From contig DATNBU010000024.1 in NCBI GenBank assembly GCA_035571835.1, positions 101,002 to 165,001 on the forward strand: a stretch of DNA of 64,000 nt, read 5' to 3'. The notes under the pieces were generated by a model that was not told where the DNA came from, ran no database searches, and saw only the letters and a program-made list of their open reading frames with translations. Origin of the DNA: Candidatus Limnocylindrales bacterium (GTDB taxonomy: Bacteria > Desulfobacterota > Binatia > UBA1149 > CAITLU01). Within the stretch, counting starts at the first letter, position 1. Each line of letters begins with the position of its first letter. Of the stretch, positions 44,201 to 55,200 are shown in pieces. The position numbers were made by a program, and so were the translations under genes.

Positions 44201-44788
44201 CGATCCAGCTTTCTGCAGACATGGATCGTGCCGATTCTCTGCGTGCTCATTCTCGTTTTACTGATGCTGCGTCGCTCCGCACTCGCCACGGAAGATATGG
44301 TCGAGGATTCGAAGGATTTTCTCGATGCCATGTCGATCTGGCACCCTGCAGTCTTTGCGCTCGACCCGGCGTTGCGCGCGATCAAGAAGCACCAAAACCG
44401 GCTGCGTTTTCAGGCGATGCGCGTGCGCAGAGAAAAGGTCGAAGCGGACCGCCTCGATGACTGGTTCGGAAACAAGTACGATGACGATCAGCCGGAGGTC
44501 GAGATTTCGGACGAGCTGCTCGTCACGCTTGGCATGATGGAGGTTGCGGTGGCTTCGCTACCGAGCACGTCCGACGCGCTCGAGGATCAGGTTTCCCAGG
44601 TGACCGATTCGGTATTCCGGCAGTCGTTCGCGCGGTTTGTCCGCGCGTTTCCGCAGGCGTGGCCGCCGACGGACGCCCAGCTCCGTGAATACAAAGGCTT
44701 GTCCAGGATGACGAAGGAACACGAGGCGAGCGGCGAGGGAGAAAAAAGCGAACCGGTCGCGACCGACGCCGCACTCGCTCCGGCCTGA
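41228..44788 (+). CDS. Membrane KAP-family P-loop NTPase with Asp-box ectodomain, 1186 aa
   Basis: ATG 41228 has GGAGG five bases upstream; ATG 41216 is also in frame. Residues 22-45 are a membrane anchor. Residues ~46-505 form a predicted extracytoplasmic part: a coiled, Gln/Glu/Pro-rich stretch (~120-225), then strands with two Asp-box/BNR motifs (SADGGETW ~320; STDGGQTW ~490) and paired Cys. A second anchor follows at ~507-527. The KAP NTPase then has Walker A GKWGTGKSS (~586), Walker B VIFIDDLDRC (~792) and membrane inserts at ~661-682, ~712-733, ~906-927 and ~996-1017. KAP proteins include phage-exclusion factors such as PifA. The sensor-NTPase role is inference. Codon use is less GC-biased than neighbouring genes. 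Confidence 0.85.
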   Translation: MAAPTTKKSRLRLRSEGDVMRAFRVFQILGIVAALLTGVISAGLFKNSIRPDPFEPNPSWHDWLFYWQPDRAMQNMTVVPIGPHGTLTFRPLRTDWINVEDPSVEEPRNVASLFSNSFSFVTPSFAFDAGPSSSEEKSLQRERDLEEKRRIDAQSKQQEQQGRPEQEKTPQQGPDPAKPAVKSYSPTAPVSLPGLAPRENPAEPDPRPAEIDATIAPGAKGENATPPPRPTSGLDPQKLTFSSTAACSFDGSRCLLANQNNSVTIRTNAAAGSPPNPDVNRVRHVIGGESDKIFSLFISGDGRNAEASIVGSGERYLMASADGGETWARLSPGETYFDTAYRNEIAVEPELWLCSQSHPSVQIGCRSVLDSRHDFWVDGSTYYILFFDSQRRLARMSAADYAASVPFTGKVEFVRSIEQMKSEFESAKRKPGPSLAAKLSTQPFPFVPQSFYVQQDAEGSVAWLSSGWNQDGEKAAGDDESRRPALFQSTDGGQTWVQLQYRKLPPPWILYVALPLLMLLLYGTFEAYRRIPDLSLVSAIVGRATPDRPITLDDPDVAGLKDLSLAIERFLRNPSTIAPLTVAIEGKWGTGKSSLMNLVRERLQRRGERSVWFNAWHQQNDEQLFAALFENIRSQAIPPFWQLSGIRFHVRLIWFRIEREVWGLLAVVLSIAACWYVFHQWLPDLGDRVSNWWTWGREQIADKNKSLSETLLTALVTIGGGLGTLTVVLKIAEQLIVPFKALNADPVSLLATMSRNSRVMDYSEKLSFHYRFAREFHDTCRALQSRTGAGLVIFIDDLDRCSEEQVMRVLEAVNFLATAGDCFVILGIDRERVKVRVNIAAKEDKDSSYAEKYLEKLFNMTIRVPEASVEATLALAIGALTDPAKEPGKPYSPWPERIRRAIRFAPEAAALPIAVLFTAFLITDTLGSPPVKQSAPTDHSSKPAGSSDKTTTSDDDSTPSPYVVSPSPPEKNIIADPTKVKPNAVSAAALARSSFLQTWIVPILCVLILVLLMLRRSALATEDMVEDSKDFLDAMSIWHPAVFALDPALRAIKKHQNRLRFQAMRVRREKVEADRLDDWFGNKYDDDQPEVEISDELLVTLGMMEVAVASLPSTSDALEDQVSQVTDSVFRQSFARFVRAFPQAWPPTDAQLREYKGLSRMTKEHEASGEGEKSEPVATDAALAPA

Positions 44789-44845
44789 CAAGGCTCCCGC
44801 GAGGCGTAGCTTCGGCGTCCAATCGCTTCCCTCGCGGGTGACCGA

Positions 44846-47277
44846 TCACGCCGGCTCGAGCTCGATTCGCCGAGCGGCAAGATCGACCGACGCCACCCGC
44901 ACTTTGACGCGCTGTCCGATGTGGATCACCGCGGAGGAAACGCGGCTCTGCAGCTCCATGCGCTCGGCAACGTAATCGAAGTATTCGCGCAGCTTGCCGA
45001 TGTGCACGAAGCCTTCGACGAACGCGACGTCGAGCTCGACCCAGAAGCCCCAGCGATCGACACCGCTTACGGTTCCGTCGAGCCGGCGGCCGACGTGCCT
45101 CATCATGTAGAGCACGCCCGCCGCCTGCACGACGTCGCGCTCGGCATCCATTGCGCGGCGTTCGCGCGAAGAGGTGTGCTCACCCGCCGGGCCGAGGGCT
45201 TCGTGCGACGGAAGGGCTTGCAGGCCTGCACGTTTCCGCGCAAGCGATGCCTCGGCTTCGAAATCAGGGATCGTCGCCCCGGTTTCGGTGGACGACGCTT
45301 CGGGCGCGCGTTTTCCGGACCTGGCGCGCGACGCTTCGACCGCGAGCAGCGCGCGGTGCGCGATGATGTCCGGATAGCGCCGGATCGGCGACGTGAAATG
45401 CGTGTAGCAGCGGCTCGCGAGGCCGAAGTGGATTTCCTTGTCGGCCGAGTAGCGTGCGCGCGTCATCGTACGCAGCACCATGTTGTTGATCTGGCGGGCT
45501 TCGGGCCGGCCGACGGCGCCGGCCAGCAGCTTCTGGAACATTTTCGGCGTGACCAGCCCGCCGTCGCGTTCGAGCCGCAGGCCGAGCGCGCGAACGCGTG
45601 TGGCCAGCTCCGTCAGGGCTTCGTCGTCGGGCCGCTCGTGAATGCGATACAGGAACGGCGCTCCGGCCTTGTCGATGCGCTCGGCGACGGCTTCGTTCGC
45701 GGCCAGCATGAATTCCTCGACGAGACGGTGCGCAAAGCGTCGCGGGCGCCGGTGAATGCCGCGGACCTCGCCGGTCTCGTCGAGCTCGATGACGGCTTCG
45801 GGAAGATCCATGTCGATGGCACCGCGCTTCATGCGGCGGCGATGCAGCGCATCGGCGCACTCGGCCATCGAAACGAGAGCGGTACGCGTCGGCGCCGGCA
45901 GCGAATGCACATCGAGCTCGACGGCGGCACGAAGCCCGGCGCTGTCTTCGGCTGCATCGACTGCCGCGGCGTCATCGCTCTCGTCGTCGCGCGTGCTCGC
46001 CGGGCGAAAGCCTTCCTCGTCGAGAACCGTCTGCACCTGCTCGTACGTGAGCGACGCGAAGCTGTGGATGACCGAGCGCGCAAACGACGCATCGACGACA
46101 TTGCCGCGCGCATCGATGTCGAGGAACACCGATACCGTCAGGCGGTCGACGCCGGGATGCAGGCTGGCGAGATCGCCCGACAGCCGCTCGGGCAGCATCG
46201 GGATCGAGCAGCCGGGAAAGTAGACGCTGGTCGAGCGCTCGTAGGCTTCGCTGTCGAGCCGCGTTCCGGGTCGCACGTAATGCGACACGTCGGCGATCGA
46301 CACGACGAGGCGCCAGCCGCCGTCTTCGCCCGGTTCGATCGCGACCGCGTCGTCGTGGTCCTTCGCATCGACGGGATCGACCGTCACGGTCAGCATCGAG
46401 CGGAGGTCGGTGCGGCCTTCGAGGTCGGATTCGTGCGGTTCCGCGAACGCAGCGGCCTCGGCAGTGACCTCTTCGGAAAATTCTTCGTCGATCTCGCGCA
46501 GCAGGCACGCCGCCTGGATTTCGGTGGCGAGCTTGCCGACTTCGCCGAGGACGCGGTCGACGCGCACGACGAGGTCGCGGTGCGAAGTCGGGTACTCGAG
46601 GATTGTGGCGGCGACCGCCATCTTCGGCGGCGCTTCGTCGCTGTCGTCCGAGAGCACGACGATGTACGGGCCGATGCGATCGTCGAGCGGCAGCAGGCGC
46701 CGTCTCGCGATCGGCGAAGCCACGCCGACGATCGTCTGGTGCCTGCGCTCGAGCACGCGATGGATGCGTGCGTGGTGAAGACCGCCGCGCGCATAACGCA
46801 TCGGCTCGACGAGCACGCGGTCGCCGTTCATCGCCGGCCGGAGCGCGCCGCGTTCGACGACCAGCGGAGCGTCCGGCACGTCGAGGATCACGAGCGCCCG
46901 CCCCGAGCGTTCGACTTTGACCCGGCCTGTCAGCATCCCCGACCGCTCAGCGAGCGCCCACTTGTGTTTCGGCATGCGCACGACGTCGCCGCTTCGTTCG
47001 AGCGCGTCGAGCGACGCGGCGATGTCGCCGGACTCCATGCCGGTCGCACGCGTGAGTTGTTCGACGGTCGAGGACGGTCGTCGTGCGGAGGCGAGGATCG
47101 TGAGCAGATGCGTCGAGAGCGCATCGCGCACGACGTCCGCAGAAGAACTCGCGTCGCGCGCGGGAAGCCGCGGCAGTCCCGCTTTGGTGGAGTAGCCGGG
47201 ACTCTCCCGGTTTTCACGCTTGGTCGAGCGGCGCTTGCCGCCCTGTTTGTTCGAACGTCCCTTTGGCTTCTTCTTGC

Positions 47278-47281
<4 letters not shown>
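44846..47281 (-). CDS. rnr: Ribonuclease R family 3'-5' exoribonuclease, ~811 aa
   Basis: Degrades structured RNA 3'-5'. Lys/Arg-rich N-terminus ([19 protein letters not shown]), winged-helix-like part ([26 protein letters not shown]), OB/cold-shock domains ([18 protein letters not shown]), RNB catalytic domain with metal Asp cluster [11 protein letters not shown] and [45 protein letters not shown], and a C-terminal S1 domain ([17 protein letters not shown]...[12 protein letters not shown]). The start is uncertain: no ATG/GTG lies near; a CTG at 47281 overlaps the mutase stop as CTGA and would give coupled translation. Family identity is secure, the exact start is not. Confidence 0.9.
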
Positions 47282-48933
<1,652 letters not shown>

Positions 48934-48954
48934 GAAATGTACCTGTCCTCTTTT
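48934..48954 (-). repeat. Dispersed post-stop motif, copy between BCCP and mutase genes
   Basis: Minus strand reads AAAAGAGGACAGGTACATTT, beginning just after the BCCP stop (48956) and ending one base before the mutase ATG. Related copies follow the stops at 21489 and 60016. Confidence 0.65.
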
Positions 48955-48955
48955 C

Positions 48956-49459
48956 CTACTCGATCAGGACCAGCAGCTGCCCGTCCGAAACTTCGGTCCC
49001 TTCCGCCACCGCGACCTCTTTGACGACTCCGCTGGTCAGCGCGGTGATGTCGTTCTCCATCTTCATGGCTTCGAGCTTGACGACCGTCTCGCCGGCTTTG
49101 ACTTCCTGACCTTCGACGACGCAGACCTTCGTGATCACGCCGGGGATCGGTGCGACGACGGCACCTCGTCCCGTCGCCGGTGCCTTTGCGGCGGCCGCCG
49201 GTGCAGCAGCCGGAGCATCGCTTTTGGCAGCGGCCTTTTTCGCCTTGGCGGGCGGTGCGGCCGCCGGAGCAGCGGCAGGCGCCGCGGGAGCAGCCGGTCG
49301 TGCGGCCGGACGCGCTACGCTCTGGCCGGGGACCGAGCCGGGCGCGGCCTGTTCGACCTCGAAGCTGTAGCCTTCGACGATGATGCGCGCGCCGCTGGCC
49401 TGCTCGATGACCTCGACGGTGTATTCCTTTCCGTATGCTTTGACCTTGTACGTCGCCAT
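48956..49459 (-). CDS. Biotin carboxyl carrier protein, 167 aa
   Basis: ATG 49459 ([17 protein letters not shown]) is the family-like start; the frame above is not needed. An N-terminal barrel-like segment ([23 protein letters not shown]), a long Ala/Pro linker (~40-95) and a C-terminal biotinyl domain with the biotinylation motif EAMKMEND (Lys ~132), then [25 protein letters not shown]. The layout matches carriers of propionyl-CoA/methylmalonyl-CoA type carboxylases or decarboxylases. Located 11 bp after the 63-aa ORF and upstream of the mutase gene, it carries carboxyl groups for the CT subunit at 49677. Confidence 0.93.
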   Translation of the reverse strand: MATYKVKAYGKEYTVEVIEQASGARIIVEGYSFEVEQAAPGSVPGQSVARPAARPAAPAAPAAAPAAAPPAKAKKAAAKSDAPAAAPAAAAKAPATGRGAVVAPIPGVITKVCVVEGQEVKAGETVVKLEAMKMENDITALTSGVVKEVAVAEGTEVSDGQLLVLIE

Positions 49460-49470
49460 CGTGTTTCCGA

Positions 49471-49662
49471 TCAGCGCGACTGCAGGCGCTGCACCGACTG
49501 GATGCGCGCCGACAGCGACCATGCGGTCAGTCCGCGGGGAATGCGCACGCGAGCGCGCTTCTGCAGATGGGCAGCGTAGGCCGCGAGGGCGACGCGCAGC
49601 AGGTCGGGCCTGCCGGCGAGACCGCCGACTCCGGGCGGAACGTTGCGAAATTCATCGACCAC
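49471..49662 (-). CDS. Small protein between carboxylase CT and BCCP genes, 63 aa
   Basis: A GTG start at 49662 is preceded by AGGAG at 8-nt spacing; the frame ends at 49471, 11 bp before BCCP. The upstream carboxyltransferase stop is 14 bp away, so the gene sits tightly inside the operon. Sequence features: VDEFRNVPPGVGGLAGRPD, then a basic helical region (LLRVALAAYAAHLQKRARVRIP) and SLSARIQSVQRLQSR. No family recognised. Position and size recall small epsilon-type subunits of actinobacterial acyl-CoA carboxylases or the OadG/MmdC-type small subunits, but it has no membrane helix and no sequence signature of either, so function is left open. Confidence 0.65.
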   Translation of the reverse strand: MVDEFRNVPPGVGGLAGRPDLLRVALAAYAAHLQKRARVRIPRGLTAWSLSARIQSVQRLQSR

Positions 49663-49676
49663 CGAAGCTGCTCCTA

Positions 49677-51227
49677 TTAGAGGGGAATGTTGCCGTGTTT
49701 CTTCGGCGGGTTGGTGTCTTTCTTGTGCGCGAGCATCGCGAGCGCCTGTGCGACGCGCAGCCGCGTCTGCGACGGCGAAATGACTTCGTCGATGTAGCCG
49801 AGCTCGGCCGCGCGAAACGGCGTCGCGAAGCGCCCGCGGTAGTCGTCGACGAGCTCTTTCCGGCGCTGCTCGGCGTCGGCCGCGTCCTTCAGTTCGCCGC
49901 GGAAGATGATATTGACGGCGCCGTCGGCGCCCATCACCGCGATCTCCGCGCTCGGCCACGCGAGGTTCACGTCGGCGCGCACGTGCTTCGGGCCCATGAC
50001 GGCGTACGCGCCGCCGTACGCCTTGCGCGTGATGATGGTGATCTTCGGGACCGTAGCTTCGGCGTACGCGTAGACGATCTTCGCACCGTGCCGGATGATG
50101 CCGCCCCATTCCTGCTGGGTTCCCGGCAGGAATCCGGGCACGTCGACGAACGTGACGACCGGCAGGTTGAAGCAGTCCGAGAAGCGGATGAAACGCGCGA
50201 GCTTGTTCGACGCGTTCGAATCGAGGCAGCCGGCAAGGAACATCGGCTGGTTGGCGGCAACGGCGATCGGCCGCCCGCCGATGCGCGCGAAGCCGACGAT
50301 GGCGTTCTTCGCGAAGTGCGCGTGCACCTCGAAGAAGCTGCCGGCATCGACCACCGATTCGATCGCGTGGTGCATGTCGTACGGCTGGTTCGAGCCTTCC
50401 GGGACGAGCGTGTCGAGATCCGTTGTCGCGCGGTCGACCGGATCGTCGCATGCGAGGATCGGCGGCTCGTCCATGTTGTTCGACGGCAGGTATCCGAGCA
50501 GCTTGCGCACCTGTTCGATGCAGTCCTCGTCGCTCGACGCCATGAAGTGCGCGACGCCGCTTTTCGAGTTGTGCGAGAACGCGCCGCCGAGGTCTTCCTG
50601 CGTGACGACCTCGCGGGTCACCGACTTGATGACCTCGGGGCCGGTGATGAACATGTAGCTCTTCTGGTCGACCATCAGGATGAAGTCGGTCAGCGCCGGC
50701 GAGTACGAAGCGCCGCCGGCGCACGGTCCCATGATCGCCGAGATCTGCGGCACGACGCCCGACGCGAGCGTGTTCATGCAGAAGATGTCGGAGTAGCCGC
50801 CGAGGCTTTCGACGCCTTCCTGGATGCGCGCGCCGCCCGAATCGTTGAGGCCGACCACCGGCGCGCCGGCCTTCATGGCGAGATCCATGATCTTGCAGAT
50901 CTTCTCGGCGAACGCGTGCGAGAGGCTGCCGCCGAGGACGGTGAAGTCCTGGGCGAACGCGAACACCGTGCGGCCGTCGACCGTGCCGTAGCCGGTCACG
51001 ATGCCGTCGCCCGGGATCCGCTGCTTGTCCATGCCGAAGTCGTTGCAGCGGTGGGTCTTGAGCTTGTCGACCTCGACAAAGGTGCCGCTGTCGAAAAGCA
51101 GGTCGATGCGCTCGCGGGCGCTGAGCAGCCCCTTGGCATGGCGGGCGGAAATGCGTTCCTTGCCGCCGCCGGCTTCGGCCTGGCTGCTGCGGGCCTGGAG
51201 TTCGTCGAGGACTTCTTTGAGAGCCAT
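49677..51227 (-). CDS. Acyl-CoA carboxylase carboxyltransferase subunit (PccB/MmdA type), 516 aa
   Basis: Transfers carboxylate from carboxybiotin to an acyl-CoA (propionyl-CoA giving methylmalonyl-CoA by context), or the reverse in decarboxylases. Start ATG 51227 ([15 protein letters not shown]); upstream frame is shadow. Crotonase-fold halves show the family landmarks: [126 protein letters not shown] and [14 protein letters not shown]. Length is typical (~515). First gene of the minus-strand operon continuing with the 63-aa ORF, BCCP, mutase and RNase R. Confidence 0.94.
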   Translation of the reverse strand: MALKEVLDELQARSSQAEAGGGKERISARHAKGLLSARERIDLLFDSGTFVEVDKLKTHRCNDFGMDKQRIPGDGIVTGYGTVDGRTVFAFAQDFTVLGGSLSHAFAEKICKIMDLAMKAGAPVVGLNDSGGARIQEGVESLGGYSDIFCMNTLASGVVPQISAIMGPCAGGASYSPALTDFILMVDQKSYMFITGPEVIKSVTREVVTQEDLGGAFSHNSKSGVAHFMASSDEDCIEQVRKLLGYLPSNNMDEPPILACDDPVDRATTDLDTLVPEGSNQPYDMHHAIESVVDAGSFFEVHAHFAKNAIVGFARIGGRPIAVAANQPMFLAGCLDSNASNKLARFIRFSDCFNLPVVTFVDVPGFLPGTQQEWGGIIRHGAKIVYAYAEATVPKITIITRKAYGGAYAVMGPKHVRADVNLAWPSAEIAVMGADGAVNIIFRGELKDAADAEQRRKELVDDYRGRFATPFRAAELGYIDEVISPSQTRLRVAQALAMLAHKKDTNPPKKHGNIPL

Positions 51228-51518
51228 TTCGGTGTGTTGCGCTTCCTGCTGGAGGTTGTTGGGCCCGGCCGGGGCGGCCACGGCAGGCCCGGGAACAAGC
51301 CCGAACCGTTCGCCGCGACTGCCGAAAATCACCGGCGACGTACACAGGGACCCCCAAAAACACAAGGCGGAGGCCGGGCTGCGATCGGCCGGGTTCGACG
51401 CGCCGCGCATGCATGTGCACACGCCGAAGTCCGGATCTCCAACGCCGAAGTCCGGATGGCCAACGGTCCCCATCCTCTTGGCTGCACTGTGGATTGATGG
51501 CAGATCGCGGAGTCAGCA

Positions 51519-52118
51519 ATGTCACGCCTCTCTGAATGGATCCCGCGCGCGACGGTCGTCGATCTGGTGGCGCCGCATTCTCCGGTCGAGTGCGCGTCCC
51601 TGCTGAGAGCCGCCATAGACTCGGAGTGGTCGGCGGCCTTCACGCTGCTTCCCCCGGCGAACGCAAAGCCCGTGATCGGCAAGGCGTCGGAATCGAAGCT
51701 GCGTCTGCGCAAACGCATCGGTTACCGGAACTCATTCCAGAGCCACCTGCGTGCCTCGATGCAGCGTTCAGCCGAGGGCACCGCGATTTCCGGCAAGGTT
51801 GGGGTGAACCCGTTCGTCCCGGTGACCATGGCGATCTGGTTCGGCATGGTCACCGCGATCGGCGGTGCAGCGTTTTTCAGAACCGTCTCTGCGATGCGTT
51901 CCGGTGCGGGCAATCTTAAACCGAACGCATGGATCGGCCTCGTCGGGCCGCTGACGATGGTCACGTTCGGCGTCGTGGTCGCAGGCGTCGGACTGTACGG
52001 CGCGCGCGACGAAGCCCGCTTCCTGACCGACTTTCTCGTGACGACCCTCAACGCCCGCGACAGAACCGGCCGCGCGCAACCCGGGCCGACCCGGCCGCGG
52101 GTGCCGTCATTTTCCTGA
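51519..52118 (+). CDS. Hypothetical membrane protein, 199 aa
   Basis: A GGAG about 10 bases upstream supports ATG 51519. The N-terminal ~95 residues are soluble and basic (KLRLRKRIGYRNSFQSHLRASMQRS, GTAISGKVGVNPFVP), followed by two membrane segments (VTMAIWFGMVTAIGGAAFF and AWIGLVGPLTMVTFGVVVAGVGLYGA) and a short tail (ARFLTDFLVTTLNA). The layout resembles small bacterial proteins in which an N-terminal cytosolic domain precedes a helical hairpin; no named family is claimed. Stands alone between divergent operons. Confidence 0.7.
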   Translation: MSRLSEWIPRATVVDLVAPHSPVECASLLRAAIDSEWSAAFTLLPPANAKPVIGKASESKLRLRKRIGYRNSFQSHLRASMQRSAEGTAISGKVGVNPFVPVTMAIWFGMVTAIGGAAFFRTVSAMRSGAGNLKPNAWIGLVGPLTMVTFGVVVAGVGLYGARDEARFLTDFLVTTLNARDRTGRAQPGPTRPRVPSFS

Positions 52119-52211
52119 AATCGCCGTCCGGTCCACTATTGACGACATTGTAAAAAGCGGTCTTACTCCGATCCAAAGCCAAAGGCTGGGGGAGGAACGA
52201 GGTGTCGTCCC

Positions 52212-55200
52212 ATGCGGCTCAGCGTCCCAGTCGGTCCGACCGTCGACGGTAGCGAAAACCGTCGTGATTTCAGCGATGTAGAGCGCCGCGAAGCGTCCGC
52301 GTATCGCGGCTGCGAGCGGCGTGCCGCGGCCTTTCTCGCGGCCCTTCTCACGATCCTCGCACTCGCGGCTGCCGCGCACGCCGAGTTCCCACTGCCGGTC
52401 GATCCGAACCGCTGCGACAACTCCGGCATGCCGCCCGGCTGCACGCCGCTGCCGAACGAGCTCGGCGGCACGGCCGGCGACTGCTCGGGCCTGAACTGGA
52501 AGTATGCGAGCACGTCGTTCTGCACGACCGACCCGCTCATCAAGCTGAGCGCGAACGAGCTGCTCGGCGTAAGCGGCATGAGCGTCGATACGGCCTGGCG
52601 CAGGACCACCGGACGATCCGACGTCGTGATCGCCGTGCTCGACTCCGGCATCAAATGGAACGACGGCGGCGCGGTCGCCGACCTTCGCAACAAGTGGAAG
52701 ATCAACCGCGGGGAGCTGCCGCAGCCTTCTCCGTGTGCGGGCCTCGGGACCGATGCGTACGACTGCAACGGCGACGGCGTGTTCAACACGCCCGACTACG
52801 ACGACGATCCGCGCGTCACCGACACCAACGGCAACGGCGCAAAGGATCCGCAGGATCTGATCCATCTGTTCTCCGACGGCGTCGACGGCGACGGCGACGG
52901 TTACACCGACAACATCTGCGGCTGGGACTTCTTCCAGTACGACAACGATCCGTTCGACGACGTGCAGTACGGACACGGCACCGGCGAGTCGCGCGACTCG
53001 GCCGCCGAATCGAACAACGGCGGCGACGCCGGCGCGTGCCCCAACTGCATGTCGCTTCCGATCCGCGTCGGCGACAGCTTCGTTGCCGACATCAATGCGT
53101 TCGCGCAGGCGGTCGTGTTCGCCGTGGACACCGGCGCGTCGGTGGTCCAGGAAGCGCTCGGTACCTACAACAACTCGCGCTTCGGCCAGGAAGCAGTCAC
53201 GTACGCGTATCGCCACGGCGTCGTCGTGATGGCGTCGGCGGCCGATGAAGATGCGTGGCATCACAACTTTCCGTCGAGCTACGTGCACACCATCGTCGCC
53301 AACTCGATCCGCGACTTCGGCGTCGACGGCGTGCCGGTCCAGCCGGCGTCGTGGCTGTATTTCAACGGGTGCACGAACTTCGGCGGCAATATCTCCGTGT
53401 CGGTCTCGTCGACGTCGTGCTCGTCGGAAGCAGTTGGGCGCTCGTCGGGCATCACCGGGCTCCTGATCTCGGCGGGCCGCGACGCAGCGGACGCGCATAT
53501 CCTCGATCATCCGCTGACGCCGAACGAGGTGCGCCAGCTCCACGCGCGCAGCGCCGACGACATCGACTTCGAGCTCAACCGCGCGGTCTCGTTCCCGGAC
53601 ACCGTCCGCTACGCGACGCAGGACGGCTGGGACCAGTTCACCGGCTACGGGCGCGTCAACGCGACGCGCGCGGTCGATGCGATCTTTGCGGGCACCATTC
53701 CGCCCGAAGCGGAGATCGACGAGCCGTCGTGGTTCGCGTACCTCGACGCCGAACGCGATGGTGCGTTCGACGTGCGCGGGCGCGTCGCGGCCGATCGGGC
53801 GAGCGGCTACACGTACCGCGTCCAGATCGGCTACGGCATCCAGCCGCGCGAGAGCGACTACACCGACATCGTCGCGTTCGGTGCGACGAAGACGGCGCCG
53901 ACCGACGGGGTTCTCGCCACGATCCGCGCCGACCAGATTCCCGCGCCGACCGCGGAGCAGGTCTCGCGCCGCCTTACGCAGCTTCCCGACGTCAGCTCCG
54001 ACTACGACGAATTCACGTACACCGTGCGCGTGCAGGTGCGCGACCAGCCGGGAAATCTTCTCGGCGAGGATCGCCGCACCGTCTTCGTGCACCACGACGC
54101 GGATCTCAAAGCCGGCTTTCCGGTGACGACCGGCGACGGCGCGTCGTCGCCGGCGATCGCCGATCTCGACGGCGACGGCGTCGGTGAGATCGTGATCGGA
54201 AGCTCCGACGGCGTCGTGCACGCGATTCGAAGCGACGGCAGCGAGCTTGCCGGCTGGCCGGTCGCAACCGATCCGCTGCCTCTCAGGCTGGGTTCGGCGG
54301 GTTATTCGTCCGGCGAGCTGACCGTGCCGGTCGGCGGCGCGGTGCTCGCGTCGGTCGCGATCGGAGACCTCGACGGCGACGGCTCGCTCGACGTGGTGGC
54401 GGCCGATCTCGAAGGAAAAGTCTATGCGTGGAACCGGCTCGGCCAGCGGCGGCCCGGCTTCCCGGTTTCGGTCAACCCTGCCTACTCGAGCAGCGCCGTG
54501 CTCGATCCGGCCAACACCGTCGATGTCGCCGTGATCGCATCGCCGGCGCTCGCCGATCTCGACGGCGACGGCACGCTCGACATCATCGCCGGCGCCAACG
54601 ACCGGCACGTGTACGTGTGGAACGACGAAGGCGCGCTGCGAAGCGGCTTCCCGCTGCTCGTCGTCGATCCGGCGCGGATGGCGTCGATCGACCCGGTCAC
54701 GCACAAGGTCACGCCGCTTGCCGGCGCATATCGCGGCAGCAAGATCATGACGTCGCCGGCGGTCGGCGACATCGACGGCGACGGAAGCCTCGACATCGTC
54801 GTCGGCACCAACGAAGCCTACGACGAAGAACCCAACGTCACGCTGACCAATGCGACGCTGCAGGCGGTCTCGCAGTCGGGCCTCGTCAGCCCCGGCAACA
54901 CGCGCGTGTATGCGATTCACAAGGACGGCGCGCTGCACGCACCGTCGCCGTTCCTTCCGGGATGGCCGGCAAAGATCGCGCAGCTGATGCCGGAGCTGCT
55001 GCCCGACGTCGGCGAAGGCGTCAACGCATCGCCCGCGCTCGCCGACATCGACGGCGACGGCAAGCTCGAAATCGGCATCTTTGCGTCGGCCGGTCCCGGC
55101 TACATGCTGCGCGCCGACGGCACGTCGTTCTACGGCACCGACCCGAACGGCAAGTACAACGTGCTCGCGACCGAAGGTTATCCGGCGGCCAACAGCGCCG

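Noticed and set aside
41228..44788. KAP gene as part of an obvious defence island
   Set aside because: No restriction, toxin-antitoxin, CBASS or other defence genes flank it; a defence role is kept only as a hypothesis.
51420..51456. Short duplicate of CGCCGAAGTCCGGAT upstream of the carboxylase gene
   Set aside because: Only two copies of a ~19-bp unit in a non-coding leader; too little to interpret.
49380..51497. 705-codon plus-strand frame opposite the carboxylase genes
   Set aside because: Antisense of the CT subunit and BCCP; Asp/Arg/Val-rich composition typical of shadow frames.
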